This document shows, piece after piece, positions 36,748 through 45,721 of a stretch of 64,000 nucleotides of DNA. Every line of letters begins with the position of its first letter. Positions within the stretch are counted from its first letter, which is position 1. This DNA is from Streptomyces venezuelae. GTDB taxonomy: Bacteria > Actinomycetota > Actinomycetes > Streptomycetales > Streptomycetaceae. Location: contig NZ_CP029194.1 in the NCBI RefSeq assembly GCF_008642375.1, positions 1,054,001 to 1,118,000 on the forward strand, written 5' to 3'. The notes under the pieces were generated by a model, which was not told the origin of the DNA, did no database searches, and was given only the letters and a program-made list of their open reading frames with translations. The position numbers and the translations under genes were made by a program.

Positions 36748-37407
36748 TCATGGCGCGGTACGGGCCGGGCGCCGGCGCTGCCACCAGCGGGGGCGGGGGC
36801 GGGGGTGCACGGCCCGGCCCAGCCGTCGGCCGATGGTCACGTAGCCGAGCAGCGCTCCCGTCGTATTGAGGAGGACGTCGTCGATGTCGAAGGCGCGGCC
36901 CGTGACGAGCGCACCCTGCACCAGCTCCACGAGCAGCATGGTGGCCGCGGTGAGGAGCGCGACGCGGAGGAAGCCGCGGGCCTTGCGGGACAGCAGCGGC
37001 AGCAGGATCCCGAAGGGGACGCCGAGGAGGATGTTGCCGCCGAGCTGCTTGACGGTGTCCACGAACTGGGGCCGGCCGAGGTAGGACTCGATCGAGCGCC
37101 CGGGCGTCAGGTTGCTGTGGGTGAGGGGCACGGAGGCCGGCGAGGCCTCCAGCGTCAGCCGGGCGAGGACCACGGCGAACGCCACCATGCCCGCGAGGGC
37201 GGTGAGCGCGACGAACGCCCGCACGAGCCGGCCCGGGCCGCGCCGGACCGGGACCGCGGGCCGGGGCGCCGCGGCGTCCGGCTCCTTCCGTTCCGGGCTC
37301 CCGCCGGCCGGCGCCACGCCGCCCGCACCCCGCGCGTCTCCCCCGTCGCCACCGCCCCCTCCGGCGGGCGCACCGCCCCGGCGCTTCGACGATCTCCGAC
37401 CGAACAT
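36748..37407 (-). CDS. VanZ-family membrane protein
   Basis: 219 residues from ATG 37407, with AAGGAG upstream. A Gly/Ala/Pro-rich cytosolic N-terminus of about 60 residues precedes four or five helices with VanZ signatures: GGNILLGVPFGILLPLLSRK, TAATMLLVELVQGALVTGRA, FDIDDVLLNTTGALLGYVTI. VanZ proteins contribute to teicoplanin resistance or envelope processes; most actinobacterial members are uncharacterised. It is divergent from the DUF4230 gene. Confidence 0.9.
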   Translation of the reverse strand: MFGRRSSKRRGGAPAGGGGGDGGDARGAGGVAPAGGSPERKEPDAAAPRPAVPVRRGPGRLVRAFVALTALAGMVAFAVVLARLTLEASPASVPLTHSNLTPGRSIESYLGRPQFVDTVKQLGGNILLGVPFGILLPLLSRKARGFLRVALLTAATMLLVELVQGALVTGRAFDIDDVLLNTTGALLGYVTIGRRLGRAVHPRPRPRWWQRRRPARTAP

Positions 37408-37588
37408 GAGCCGTCTCCTTCCCTCGGTGTCCTGGAGCGAATGGATCCCGCGTACCCCCGCCGGGAGACCGCATGCCCTGCGGTCCCCTGGGGCGCTCAC
37501 CTCCGCACCACCCTCCCCTCTCACCCCAATGGGGTCCGATTCGAAGGGAGTTGTGTGTGGGAGCGGCGGACTCGGGCATCCGGCCCGC

Positions 37589-38269
37589 ATGGGAGAAGAG
37601 ACCGAGAACCGACCCGCGCCGGCCCGCCGTTCGTGGATGCGCCCGGGAGGGAGGTGGCGCCTCGCCGCCGCCGTCCTGCTCGTGCTCGCCGTCGCCCTCA
37701 TGCTGATCGGCCAGTTCCTCCGGATCCCCGGCCTGGACGTCTTCGGGACGGACGTGAAGGACCGCTCCGGCCCCGCCGTCCTGCAGTCCGTCCAGGACCT
37801 GAGCCGGTACGAGGGGGCGGCGGGGACCTACCAGGTGGTGGTCGACCTGGAGCACGACGCACGGTTCCTGCCGGACGCGATCCGCGGCACCCGCACCCTG
37901 TACGTGGCGAGCGGCAGTGTCGCCTCCTACGTCGAGTTCGGCGGCCTCGAGGACGACGCCGTGACTGTCGACGCCGACCGGACCGAGGCCACCCTCCGGC
38001 TGCCGCACGCCCGGCTGGCCGCCCCGGCTCTCGATCCGGAGCGGTCGTACGCCGTGTCGAAGCAGCGCGGTCTGCTCGACCGGATCGGCGACGTCTTCTC
38101 GGACAATCCCGCGAGCGAGCAGGCCGTCCACGTCCTCGCCGCCCGGCGCATCGGCGACGCGGCCCGCGAGTCCGACCTGACGTCCCGGGCGGAACGGAAC
38201 ACCGCCGCGATGCTGCGGGAACTGCTGCGGGGACTGGGCTTCGAGCGGGTGACCGTGACCTTCGTCTGA
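37589..38269 (+). CDS. DUF4230 membrane-anchored protein
   Basis: 226 residues from ATG 37589 (a GTG at 37553 is possible). One helix (RLAAAVLLVLAVALMLIGQF) anchors an extracytoplasmic DUF4230 domain: VLQSVQDLSRYEGAAGTYQV, FLPDAIRGTRTLYVASGSVA, ERNTAAMLRELLRGLGFERV. DUF4230 proteins are conserved in bacteria but have no assigned function. It is divergent from vanZ. Confidence 0.85.
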   Translation: MGEETENRPAPARRSWMRPGGRWRLAAAVLLVLAVALMLIGQFLRIPGLDVFGTDVKDRSGPAVLQSVQDLSRYEGAAGTYQVVVDLEHDARFLPDAIRGTRTLYVASGSVASYVEFGGLEDDAVTVDADRTEATLRLPHARLAAPALDPERSYAVSKQRGLLDRIGDVFSDNPASEQAVHVLAARRIGDAARESDLTSRAERNTAAMLRELLRGLGFERVTVTFV

Positions 38270-38392
38270 GCCGGATCCGCCGGGCCGGAGCGCGTTCCGC
38301 GGGGCGGGCGCCCCCCGACCCCGACCGCGCCGTCCGGGTGATGTGTCGGCTGTCGGGCTCGTGACGGTCCGCCGACGGGGCAAGGGGCCCCT

Positions 38393-38836
38393 ATGAGCAC
38401 TCACGACGACGACCGGGACGGCCCCGGTCCCGCCGCCCCGGACGCCATCACGGTCGAGGCCCTCGGTTCACTGTCCAAGGCCCTGGAGACCGTGGAGCGC
38501 GCCCGGGGCCATCTGTACGGCTTCCACCAGCTGACCGGCACCGCGGACTTCGAGCTCGACCGGGCGGTCGGGCTCCTGCGGAAGGCGGGGCACCACGCCT
38601 GGGCGAACCGGGTGGAGACGGAGATCCTGGGGCGCGACGTCATGCCGGGCCACTGGACGTACGAGATCGTCGACGCCTACAACGCGACCTACTACGAGCC
38701 GTTCCGGGAACTGGAGCGCGCCGCTGTCTCGGCCCTGGCCGACGGCCACGAGCACCGCTTCGAGGCCCGGCTCCAGAGGGAGCGCCGCACTCCCGGCCAC
38801 CCCGACCACGCCCCGGCCGAGGGAGCCGGCACGTGA
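38393..38836 (+). CDS. Conserved hypothetical protein
   Basis: 147 residues from ATG 38393, with AAGGGG upstream. Alpha-helical and soluble: VEALGSLSKALETVERARGH, FELDRAVGLLRKAGHHAWAN, ILGRDVMPGHWTYEIVDAYN. I recognise it as a conserved actinobacterial type but know no function. Its stop overlaps the GTG of the PPK2 relic (GTGA), so the two were once one operon. Confidence 0.75.
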   Translation: MSTHDDDRDGPGPAAPDAITVEALGSLSKALETVERARGHLYGFHQLTGTADFELDRAVGLLRKAGHHAWANRVETEILGRDVMPGHWTYEIVDAYNATYYEPFRELERAAVSALADGHEHRFEARLQRERRTPGHPDHAPAEGAGT

Positions 38837-39441
38837 GCGACGCCGACGACCTGCCGGCCGGGCTGAGGGTGGACACCAGCCGGCCGGAGCAGCCCGTCCT
38901 GATGGACGCGCAGAGGGGACCCATCCGGACCTGGCATGAGCACTACCCCTACGACCGGAAGATCCGCCGACGGGAGTACGAAGGACCAAGCGGGTCCTGC
39001 AGATCGAGCTGCTCACGCTGCAGCGCTGGGTCGAGGAGACGGGAGCCCGGCTGGTCGTGCTCCGCGAGGGGCGGGACACCGCGGGCAAGGGCGGCACGAT
39101 CCAGCGCGGGCTTCTGCACGGAGGAGCATGCGCTCTTCCTCCGGCAGTGCCCGGCCTTCGAGTCGATGCCGGTCGAGGACGGCATCATCCTGGTCAAGTT
39201 CTGGTTCTCGCTCTCCCGCGCGGAGCAGCGCAACCGGTTCGCGATCCGGCAGGTGGACCCCGTCCGCCAGGGGAAGCCGTCGGCGACGGATCCGGCCTCG
39301 CTGGACCTGTGGGACTCGTACACCGCCGCGAAGATCGAGATGTTCCGCGCGACCGATACCGCCGACGCTCCGTGGACGGTCGTGAAGGGCAACGACCAGC
39401 GCCTGATCGTGGGCGCCGCCGACTCGGTGCTGAGCGCCTGA
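38833..39441 (+). pseudogene. ppk2: Polyphosphate kinase 2, multiply deleted
   Basis: PPK2 sequence in fragments. The start frame gives WHEHYPYDRKIRRREYE, then a -1 shift near 38985; the shifted frame reads KRVLQIELLTLQRWVEETGA and EGRDTAGKGGTIQR (Walker A). The next bases jump to GFCTEEHALFLRQCPAFESM, so about 60 residues carrying Walker B and the lid are gone. VDPVRQGKPSATDPASLDLW lacks the usual WKLSPMD, and WTVVKGNDQ runs straight into RLIVGAADSVLSA, another deletion. It cannot encode an active kinase. Confidence 0.88.
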
Positions 39442-39453
39442 GCACACGGCCGG

Positions 39454-39483
39454 GCCCGGCACTCTCCGACGGAGGTGCCGGGC
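39454..39483. terminator. Hairpin after the PPK2 relic
   Basis: GCCCGGCAC (39454-39462) pairs with GTGCCCGGC's mate GTGCCGGGC (39475-39483). It lies between converging units and may terminate both. Confidence 0.6.
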
Positions 39484-39522
39484 TCGGTCAGGCCATGGGC
39501 GGGCGCGCGCCGCGGAGGCCGC

Positions 39523-39684
39523 CTACCAGCGGTACCAGCGGCCCGCGCCGCCCTTCGGCCGGGCCACGAAGCCCAGCAGCCACAGGACGAGGACGAGGAC
39601 AGCGATCCACCAGAGCGCCTTGACGGCGAAGCCGGCGCCGAAGAGGAGCAGGACGAGCAGCAGTACGAGAAGCAGGGGGACCAT
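39523..39684 (-). CDS. Small hydrophobic membrane protein
   Basis: 53 residues from ATG 39684, with GGGAGG nine bases upstream. Almost entirely two helices (VPLLLVLLLVLLLFGAGFAV, ALWWIAVLVLVLWLLGF) and a basic tail RPKGGAGRWYRW. Streptomycetes have several such stress-induced hydrophobic proteins; the function is unknown. Confidence 0.8.
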   Translation of the reverse strand: MVPLLLVLLLVLLLFGAGFAVKALWWIAVLVLVLWLLGFVARPKGGAGRWYRW

Positions 39685-39785
39685 GCGGATCGACCTCCCA
39701 AGGAAGGTGGACGGAAGGCAAGAGGACGGCCGGACGGCGCACACACACGCACCGGCCGCCTGCGGAGGTGGGCAGCGCCGCGCGC

Positions 39786-40181
39786 TCAGCCGCGGCGTTC
39801 GAAGAGCAGGGCCACCGGGCCGAGGTCACGCCGCGCGGCCCGGCGCCCGGCCCGGCGTCCCCACCCGTACACGAGGGCGAGCGCGGCCGCCGTGCCGGCG
39901 GCGGCACCGGCCGTCACGGTCCGGTGCGCACGCGCGGCGGCCCACAGCTCGCTCCCGGCGCCGCGGGCCACGTACCCGGCCGCGCGGGCCTTCTCGGCGA
40001 ACGGCGCGGGCAGGAAGCTCAGTTCCCCGAGAGCGGCCGGCTCGTACCCCTCGTCCACATCCGGGTCGTCCACGTCGGGGTCGTCCACCCGCGTCAGGTC
40101 GGGGTGGTCCGGGACGGCGTAGGGGCCGCCGGTCCAGGGGAACTGGTTCCGTTCGCTGTTCTCCGAAGCACTCATGGACAT
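39786..40181 (-). CDS. Acidic/membrane hypothetical protein with a repeat
   Basis: 131 residues from ATG 40181 (MSMSASENSERNQFPW); ATG 40175 is also possible. A hydrophilic N-terminus contains the repeat DDPDVDDPDVDEG; then comes an amphipathic stretch (LSFLPAPFAEKARAAGYVAR), one helix near the C-terminus (TVTAGAAAGTAAALALVYGW) and a basic tail. I recognise no family. It lies among other small stress-type genes. Confidence 0.65.
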   Translation of the reverse strand: MSMSASENSERNQFPWTGGPYAVPDHPDLTRVDDPDVDDPDVDEGYEPAALGELSFLPAPFAEKARAAGYVARGAGSELWAAARAHRTVTAGAAAGTAAALALVYGWGRRAGRRAARRDLGPVALLFERRG

Positions 40182-41188
40182 CGTCTCGCCGGACTCCCGC
40201 ATGCTAAACATCGTGGACTCGTTCCCGCCGGTCCCGCCGGTCCCGCCCGGCCCGTTCCCCTCGCGCGCGCTTGACGGCGCCCGTCCGGGACAGACGGACT
40301 TCCATGTGACGTCACTGCTCGTGGTCTGTCCCGTCCTCACCGCGCTCGCCACCGGCCTCGCGGGCATCCTGCTCTCCCGTGGTGGTGAGGAGCGGACCCG
40401 CACCGCGCGGGCGACTCGGCGAGTCGCGAGGCGGTGCGGGGCTTGCGCCGGGTCTCGGGGCACGGCACCGACGTGCTGCGCCCTGGAGCGGGGCCGGCAC
40501 GGCGGAAGCCCCCGGTCGAGCGTGGGGGCTTCCGTCCGGCGCGGCACGGTGCGGAGTCAGGCCCGCGACGTACCGGCCGTTCGCGGGGGCGCGTGATGCC
40601 GCCACCGTCCGCGACGGGCGCTACCGCCGTCGCCGGGCGGCAGCCCGCGGTCACCGGCAGCGGGACAGCGGCCCGCCCGTTCAGCGCCTCCTGCCCCTCC
40701 TGCCCGTCCCGTCCGCGCGGCGCGTCGTGGGTCACGGCGGGAGCGTACGGACGACGCTCCCCGTTCCGGCCCGAGGCACTGGGGTCCTCGGACGGGACTG
40801 GAGGGGTGGGCGAGGCGGCGAGGCCGGGTCGGTCCCACTGGCGTGGCGCACGGCGCCACACGCACGAGGGCGCGGGCCGAGTTCGACATGAGCGCCTCCC
40901 GGGCGGGTTCCGCGGGCCGACTGTCCGTCACCCTGCTTCCGGTGCCTACCGGTTCGGTGCCCCGCCGACCGGGATCCATGCCACCCGGTCCGGTTCCGCC
41001 CGGGGCGGGCCCGGGCAGCTGACCTGCCGCCCGGGGAACCGGCAGCGCCGCTCCCCGGGCGTCCGGAGACGGCCGGCGGTCGTCCGATCCACGGTCGACC
41101 CGGCGGGTACCGGGCGCGCGGTGTCGTCCGCGCCGCGATATCCGGTGGCGCCGCCTCCCGTCGGCATGGCACGCTTCCCGCACACCGA
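40182..41188. other. Long gene-free stretch
   Basis: About 1 kb without a supportable gene. Open frames exist on both strands but are Arg/Pro/Gly-rich, lack ribosome binding sites and show no motif. The only structure I see is the terminator at 40503-40534. Confidence 0.5.
40503..40534. terminator. Strong hairpin in a gene-free region
   Basis: CGGAAGCCCCC (40503-40513) and GGGGGCTTCCG (40524-40534) form a perfect 11-base stem with a ten-base loop. No gene ends nearby, so it may terminate an unrecognised transcript. Confidence 0.7.
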
Positions 41189-41265
41189 AGGGGTGTAGCT
41201 CAGCTGGCCAGAGCGCCGGTCTCCAAAACCGGATGCCGCAGGTTCGACTCCTGTCACCCCTGCCA
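41189..41265 (+). tRNA. tRNA-Trp (CCA)
   Basis: Acceptor stem AGGGGTG (41189-41195) pairs with CACCCCT (41255-41261); discriminator G and encoded CCA follow. The D-arm (GCTCAGCTGGCCAGAGC), the anticodon arm with loop CTCCAAA (anticodon CCA) and the T-arm GCAGG-TTCGACT-CCTGT are complete. In model streptomycetes the tRNA-Trp gene precedes secE-nusG; neither gene is here, so this may be an additional copy. Confidence 0.95.
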
Positions 41266-41489
41266 AGGGCCGCGCAGGCGCCGGGCCTCAGACGGATCCG
41301 CGCCGGCCGCCTGTCTGCGGCCTGCCGCGCTCCTCGACGAACGAACGTGACGACGCCCGCCCGGCGGGCATCGCCCTCGACCGGCTCCTCCACCTGAACG
41401 GCGCGACACCTTTCCCTCGGACGAGGGGGGCGTCTCACCGTCGGGGACGTGCTGCTGCGCTGTGTGTACCGGGGTGGACCGGCGGCCCG

Positions 41490-41864
41490 TCAGAGGCCAC
41501 CCATGCCTCCCCGGAAGGGCCAGTACGTGTGGTAGTACTGGCCGATCTCCTCGCGGTACTGGCGGTCCGCGAGGTGCTTGTCGGAGACGAACTCGGGCGA
41601 GTCCTTCACCTGTTCCTTCGACAGGGCGAGGTGGAGGGTCTGCTCCCCGAGGTCGATGCGGGTCACCGCCCGCGCCGGGATGAGCACCTCCTTGCCGAAG
41701 ATCCAGACGCCGGTGTCGACGACCAGGTAGGAGTCGTCCACCTCGTCGGAGTGCTTGTCCACCTTGCCGATGTGCCCGTCGGAGGCCTCGACGCGCCACC
41801 CGGTGAGGTCGGTACCCGCCAGGTGGCCGGACTCGGTGCTGAAGGACCACAGATGGTCGGTCAT
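41490..41864 (-). CDS. PRC-barrel domain protein
   Basis: 124 residues from ATG 41864, with GAGGAG upstream. PRC-barrel features: LTGWRVEASDGHIGKVDKHS, DSYLVVDTGVWIFGKEVLIP, AVTRIDLGEQTLHLALSKEQ. The C-terminus is ADRQYREEIGQYYHTYWPFR. PRC barrels bind RNA or proteins; streptomycete forms of this type belong to general-stress regulons. The function here is not known. Confidence 0.9.
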   Translation of the reverse strand: MTDHLWSFSTESGHLAGTDLTGWRVEASDGHIGKVDKHSDEVDDSYLVVDTGVWIFGKEVLIPARAVTRIDLGEQTLHLALSKEQVKDSPEFVSDKHLADRQYREEIGQYYHTYWPFRGGMGGL

Positions 41865-41935
41865 CGCTGTCACTCCTCTGTCGCTGTGTTCGAGCAGGGC
41901 GCGGCAGCCGGACGTGCGGGCCGCCTCGGAGCAGG

Positions 41936-42004
41936 TCACGACGGTCGTCGTCGGTGATCGTGGGCGCCGACGGCGATCACGATGACGAACGGTCCCGGAC
42001 CCAT
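41936..42004 (-). CDS. Possible 22-residue peptide
   Basis: GGGGAGGAG precedes ATG 42004, which opens MGPGPFVIVIAVGAHDHRRR plus two residues and a stop at 41936. The strong ribosome binding site and hydrophobic core suggest a small membrane peptide, but its brevity makes it uncertain. Confidence 0.3.
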   Translation of the reverse strand: MGPGPFVIVIAVGAHDHRRRPS

Positions 42005-42267
42005 GGCTGGCTGCTCCTCCCCTGCGGGTCGGACAGCGTTCGCGTACCCGGGTCTCCGGGGATCATTCCGCCGCCCTCGGACACGTTCTGACCGGGTCCC
42101 TCCCGGCCCCGTGAGCACGCCGGAACCGTCGATTCGCCGTCTTCCAGGGGATGTTCATGGACGGACGGGGCACGCGTTCAGCCGCGGGCCCGCACACGCA
42201 CCGGCGGGCGCCGCACCCGCCTCCCGGCCCGTCGGCAGAGGGCCGGCCACACCCCCAGGGAGCCCCG
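42005..42267. other. Promoter region between the PRC-barrel and kinase genes
   Basis: No gene supported; presumably contains the promoter of the kinase gene. No clear dyad seen. Confidence 0.45.
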
Positions 42268-43389
42268 ATGCAGGTCCGAGCGAGGCCCGTACATCCGGAC
42301 GTCACATGGACGGCCCGTAGCGTCGTCGGACGCTACCGGCTCGACCGTCTCCTGGGCCGGGGCGGCGCGGCGGACGTGTACGAGGCTCTGGACCTGCGGC
42401 TGCGGCGCCCCGTGGCAGTGAAGGTCTTCCGGCCCGCGGGCGCGCGCCGGACCGACACCCAGTGCGGGGAGGAGGCCCGGTTGCTGGCCCGGATGCACCA
42501 TCCCGGCCTGGTGACCCTCTACGACACGGGCCGCAACGGGAGCCGGCCGTTCCTGGTGCTTCAGCTCGTCCGGGGGACCACTCTGCGGCGGCGGATCACC
42601 CGCGGGGTCCTCACGCCCGCCGAGACCTGCCGGGCGGGGGCGGCCCTGGCCTCGGCCCTCGCCCATGTGCACGGCCACGGCGTCGTCCACCGCGACGTCA
42701 AGCCGTCGAACATCCTGCTGGACCGGTCGGACACCCCCCACCTCACGGACTTCGGCATCTCCCGTCGCGTCGAGGCCGCGGAGGACGCCCCCGAGGGCGC
42801 GGGCACCCTCGTCGGCACCGCCTCCTACATGGCGCCCGAGCAGGCCCTGGGCCGCAGGACGGGGCCCGCGGCCGACGTGTACAGCCTCGGCCTGGTGCTG
42901 CTCGAAACCCTCAAGGGCGAGGCGGAGTACGGCGGAGCACCGCTGGAGGCGGCGCTGGCGCACCTGCACCGCTCTCCGGTGCTGCCTTCCGGTCTCCCGG
43001 CGGAACTCGCCCGCCTGCTCACGGCGATGACCGACCGCTCCCCCGAGGTCCGCCCGGAGGCTGCCGCCTGCGCCCGGATCCTCGCCGACCCGCGGACCGC
43101 GGGACGCGCCTCCGCACCCTCCGCCGCACCCGGCTCCCGGGCGGCGGGGGTACACCGGTCGCCCCGGCCGCGCCGGACCTCCGCCTCCCGGCCGGGGCGG
43201 CCCGCCGCCGGGCGGGCCGTGGCGGCGACCCTCGTCACGCTCGGGCTCACGCCGACCGGCTCGATGGGCACCGCGCCCGCCGGTGAAGCGGCGACCCCAC
43301 CCCGGGACGGGGCGGCGGACGGGACCCGGACGAGCGCACCGACGTCGCCACTCCCCCGCATGAACGACCGCCAGCGACCCATTACCTGA
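42268..43389 (+). CDS. Serine/threonine protein kinase
   Basis: 373 residues from ATG 42268, with AGGGAG upstream; the 39 codons open before it are not conserved. Kinase motifs: glycine loop LGRGGAADVYEA (29-40), VAVKVF with Lys52, HRDVKPSNILL with Asp143, TDFGIS with Asp161, SYMAPEQALG and AADVYSLGLVLLETL. The kinase domain ends near residue 280. The tail is Ala/Pro/Arg-rich with a weak hydrophobic segment (AVAATLVTLGLTPTGSMG), so membrane anchoring is uncertain and there is no PASTA sensor. A SpoIIE-type phosphatase is encoded 650 bases downstream. Confidence 0.92.
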   Translation: MQVRARPVHPDVTWTARSVVGRYRLDRLLGRGGAADVYEALDLRLRRPVAVKVFRPAGARRTDTQCGEEARLLARMHHPGLVTLYDTGRNGSRPFLVLQLVRGTTLRRRITRGVLTPAETCRAGAALASALAHVHGHGVVHRDVKPSNILLDRSDTPHLTDFGISRRVEAAEDAPEGAGTLVGTASYMAPEQALGRRTGPAADVYSLGLVLLETLKGEAEYGGAPLEAALAHLHRSPVLPSGLPAELARLLTAMTDRSPEVRPEAAACARILADPRTAGRASAPSAAPGSRAAGVHRSPRPRRTSASRPGRPAAGRAVAATLVTLGLTPTGSMGTAPAGEAATPPRDGAADGTRTSAPTSPLPRMNDRQRPIT

Positions 43390-43579
43390 CGGAAGTCAGG
43401 CCCCTTGGGGTGTGAGACGGCCGCTTGGGGCAACAAGGAGTTCCAGGACATGGAAGGAAGGCGGGGCGTTGCCGGAGGCCAGGACCGGAGGCGGTTCGCC
43501 GGCCTCCTCCTCACGTCCTTCCGGTAGGCGGCGCCCTCTCGGCAGCCGTCCCGCGCGTTCGACATCGGAGGAGAATCCC

Positions 43580-43723
43580 ATGACCGCACTCCTGGACCGC
43601 ATCAAGCGATTCACCCGCAGCCCCCAGGGCCGTCGCGCGGCGGCGTCCCTTCGCCGCGCCGCGGCCGACCCGCGCAGGCGCACCCAGGCACGCCGCCTGC
43701 TCGGCAGGCTGCGCCACCGCTGA
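43580..43723 (+). CDS. Small very basic protein
   Basis: 47 residues from ATG 43580, with GGAGGAGA upstream. TALLDRIKRFTRSPQGRRAA and RRAAADPRRRTQARRLLGRL: about a third Arg/Lys, probably helical and nucleic-acid- or membrane-binding. A strong terminator follows at 43756-43791. Unknown function. Confidence 0.65.
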   Translation: MTALLDRIKRFTRSPQGRRAAASLRRAAADPRRRTQARRLLGRLRHR

Positions 43724-43755
43724 CGCCCGCCGGCCCGGCCCTCACAGCCGGACCG

Positions 43756-43791
43756 CCGACGCCCCGCGCGAGGTACCGCGCGGGGCGTCGG
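43756..43791. terminator. Rho-independent terminator
   Basis: CCGACGCCCCGCGCG (43756-43770) and CGCGCGGGGCGTCGG (43777-43791) form a perfect 15-base stem with a six-base loop, 33 bases after the small basic gene. Confidence 0.85.
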
Positions 43792-44038
43792 TGTGCGTAC
43801 GGCGCCTTCGCGTGCACCACCGCCACGCGATGGAGGTCCGCGTGCTCCTCACCCAGGAAGGCAAACCTGGCATCCAGGACGGGCCGGGCCGGCATGCGAG
43901 GCGAGCGGACATGAGAGCAGGGGCGAGAGAGCGGGGGTCGCATCCGGCCGCCCGGCAGAGGTCGGGAGGCCGTCCGCGAGCGGGTGACCGCACGCATCGC
44001 CCTCAACGGCGAGACGGCCCCCGAGCACGCACCGGCGC
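43792..44038. other. Gene-free stretch before the phosphatase gene
   Basis: Nothing supported beyond the expected promoter of the phosphatase gene. Confidence 0.45.
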
Positions 44039-45319
44039 ATGATGGGAGGGTCACCGGGGTCCGCCGGTGACCGGCGGCGAAGGGCGGTGCCTGTGGACGG
44101 CGACACCCTGGGCACGGTCCTGGCGGACGTCCTGGCCGCGTCCCACCGGCTCGCGCCTCGCGCGATCCCCCTGCTCGTGGCGGACGCCGGGCGGCGGCTG
44201 GGGCTGACCGGGGCCCGGGTCTACGTGGCCGACCTGCAGCAACAGAATCTGGTGGCGCTGCCGACCCCCGAGCAGGCGTCCCGGCTCACGGCCGGCGACG
44301 GGACCGTGGATCTGGAGACGCTGCCCGTCGACAACTCCCTCGCGGGACACGCGTACCGCACCGAGTCGGTGCGGCTGAGCCGGCCGGACTCCGACGGCGG
44401 GGAGCGTACGGGATGGATCCCGGTCGTGGACGGCATCGGCCGGATGGGCGTCCTGCGGGTCACCGCGCCGGAAATCGACGGGCCACTGCTGCACCGGTGC
44501 GAGGCCCTCGCCGGCCTGGTCGCCATGATCGTGGCCACCAAGCAGCCGTTCAGCGACGTCCTGGCCCGGACCATGCGCACCCGGTCGATGAGCCTGCAGG
44601 CGGAGCTGCTGTGGGCCTTCCTGCCGCCGCGCACCGTCGGCACGGCGGCTGTGACCTCCAGCGCCGTCCTGGAGCCCGCGTACGACATCGGCGGGGACGC
44701 GTACGACCACAGCCTGGCGGGAGACGTACTGCATCTGACGCTGCTGGACGCCATGGGCCACGATCTCGCGTCCGGCGGCTGCAGCGCCGCGGCGCTGGCC
44801 GCCTGCCGCTCCACCCGGCGCGCCGACGGCGGCCTCGCGGACATCGCGGTGGAGATCGACCGCACTCTGGAGCGCTGGATCCCGGAACGGTTGCTGACCT
44901 GCGTGATCGGCGACCTCGACACCGCCACCGGCCGACTGGAGTGGATCAACTGCGGCCATCCCGCCCCGCTGCTGATCCGCGACCGGCGCATCGTGACCGG
45001 CGCGCTCGACAGAACCCCCCGACCGCCCCTCGGACTGACCGGCTACGGCTTCGGTCCCCCGCCCGTCCATTCGGCCCAGCTGGAGCCCGGCGACCGACTG
45101 CTGCTCTTCACCGACGGCGTCACCGACGCGCGCTCCGCCACCGGCGAGCTCTTCGGCGAGCGGCGCCTGGCCGACATCGTCGTCCGTTCGCTGGCCGAGG
45201 GTCTTCCCGCGCCCGAGGCGCTGCGGCGCCTGGTCCAGCACATCCTCGTGCACCAGGACCAGCGTCTCAGCGACGACGCCACCATCCTTCTCGCCGAATG
45301 GCACCCCGAGCGCCGGTGA
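44039..45319 (+). CDS. SpoIIE/PP2C-type phosphatase with GAF-like domain
   Basis: 426 residues from ATG 44039; GTG 44093 with GAAGGG upstream is a good alternative. Residues about 20-180 look GAF-like (ADAGRRLGLTGARVYVADLQ, DNSLAGHAYRTESVRLS). The SpoIIE domain (about 205-420) has its metal-binding acids in AYDIGGDAYDHSLAGD, LLDAMGHDLASG and LLLFTDGVTDARSATGELFG. Such Rsb-type phosphatases dephosphorylate anti-anti-sigma factors in general-stress signalling. A STAS-like small protein (50051-50332) and an adjacent kinase gene are possible partners. Confidence 0.9.
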   Translation: MMGGSPGSAGDRRRRAVPVDGDTLGTVLADVLAASHRLAPRAIPLLVADAGRRLGLTGARVYVADLQQQNLVALPTPEQASRLTAGDGTVDLETLPVDNSLAGHAYRTESVRLSRPDSDGGERTGWIPVVDGIGRMGVLRVTAPEIDGPLLHRCEALAGLVAMIVATKQPFSDVLARTMRTRSMSLQAELLWAFLPPRTVGTAAVTSSAVLEPAYDIGGDAYDHSLAGDVLHLTLLDAMGHDLASGGCSAAALAACRSTRRADGGLADIAVEIDRTLERWIPERLLTCVIGDLDTATGRLEWINCGHPAPLLIRDRRIVTGALDRTPRPPLGLTGYGFGPPPVHSAQLEPGDRLLLFTDGVTDARSATGELFGERRLADIVVRSLAEGLPAPEALRRLVQHILVHQDQRLSDDATILLAEWHPERR

Positions 45320-45721
45320 ACCACCGGCGCCCGCGTACTCGTGGCCGTCGTGGCCCTGCGTCTGCTCCGTTCCGTCCCGTGTCGTGCATCCTGCTGTGTT
45401 CGTCCGGGTCCGATCCGGAGCCCTACACCCTGCGCCGGACCGCCGGCGGCAGCGCGGCGTGAAATGCCGCCCGGCACGACCTCCGGACGCTCCAGGCCAT
45501 CAGGCGGAGCTCCCATTTCGCCACACGCACGACACCTCGGCGAACGAGGGCGCTCGGAGTCCGTCGGGCCCAGACCCGACGCCTTCTCCAGCGACCGTGG
45601 CGGCGCGAACCGAATGTCACGGCCATCTCCTCCCGGTCACAGAACGGCGGGCGGTGGTAGCGCAAAGTCGATTTCCCTTGATCACGTCTTCTGCACGTGC
45701 TTCTACGCAATGGACGCGCAT
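45320..45721. other. Gene-free stretch
   Basis: No supportable gene. The right-hand part (about 45650-45760) is noticeably less GC-rich than its surroundings. A 67-codon Arg-rich minus-strand frame starting near 45626 has a purine-rich leader but no recognisable protein features. Confidence 0.45.

Noticed and set aside
36640..36753. Short minus-strand frame starting MTAATADSGVGPAEG with a hydrophobic stretch
   Set aside because: No ribosome binding site and it runs into the antisense of the FAD-oxidoreductase gene.
40434..41198. A 254-codon plus-strand frame and overlapping minus-strand frames
   Set aside because: Arg/Pro/Gly-rich, no ribosome binding site, several equally long frames on both strands; characteristic of non-coding high-GC DNA.
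45423..45626. 67-codon Arg-rich minus-strand frame
   Set aside because: Purine-rich leader only; composition is not protein-like.
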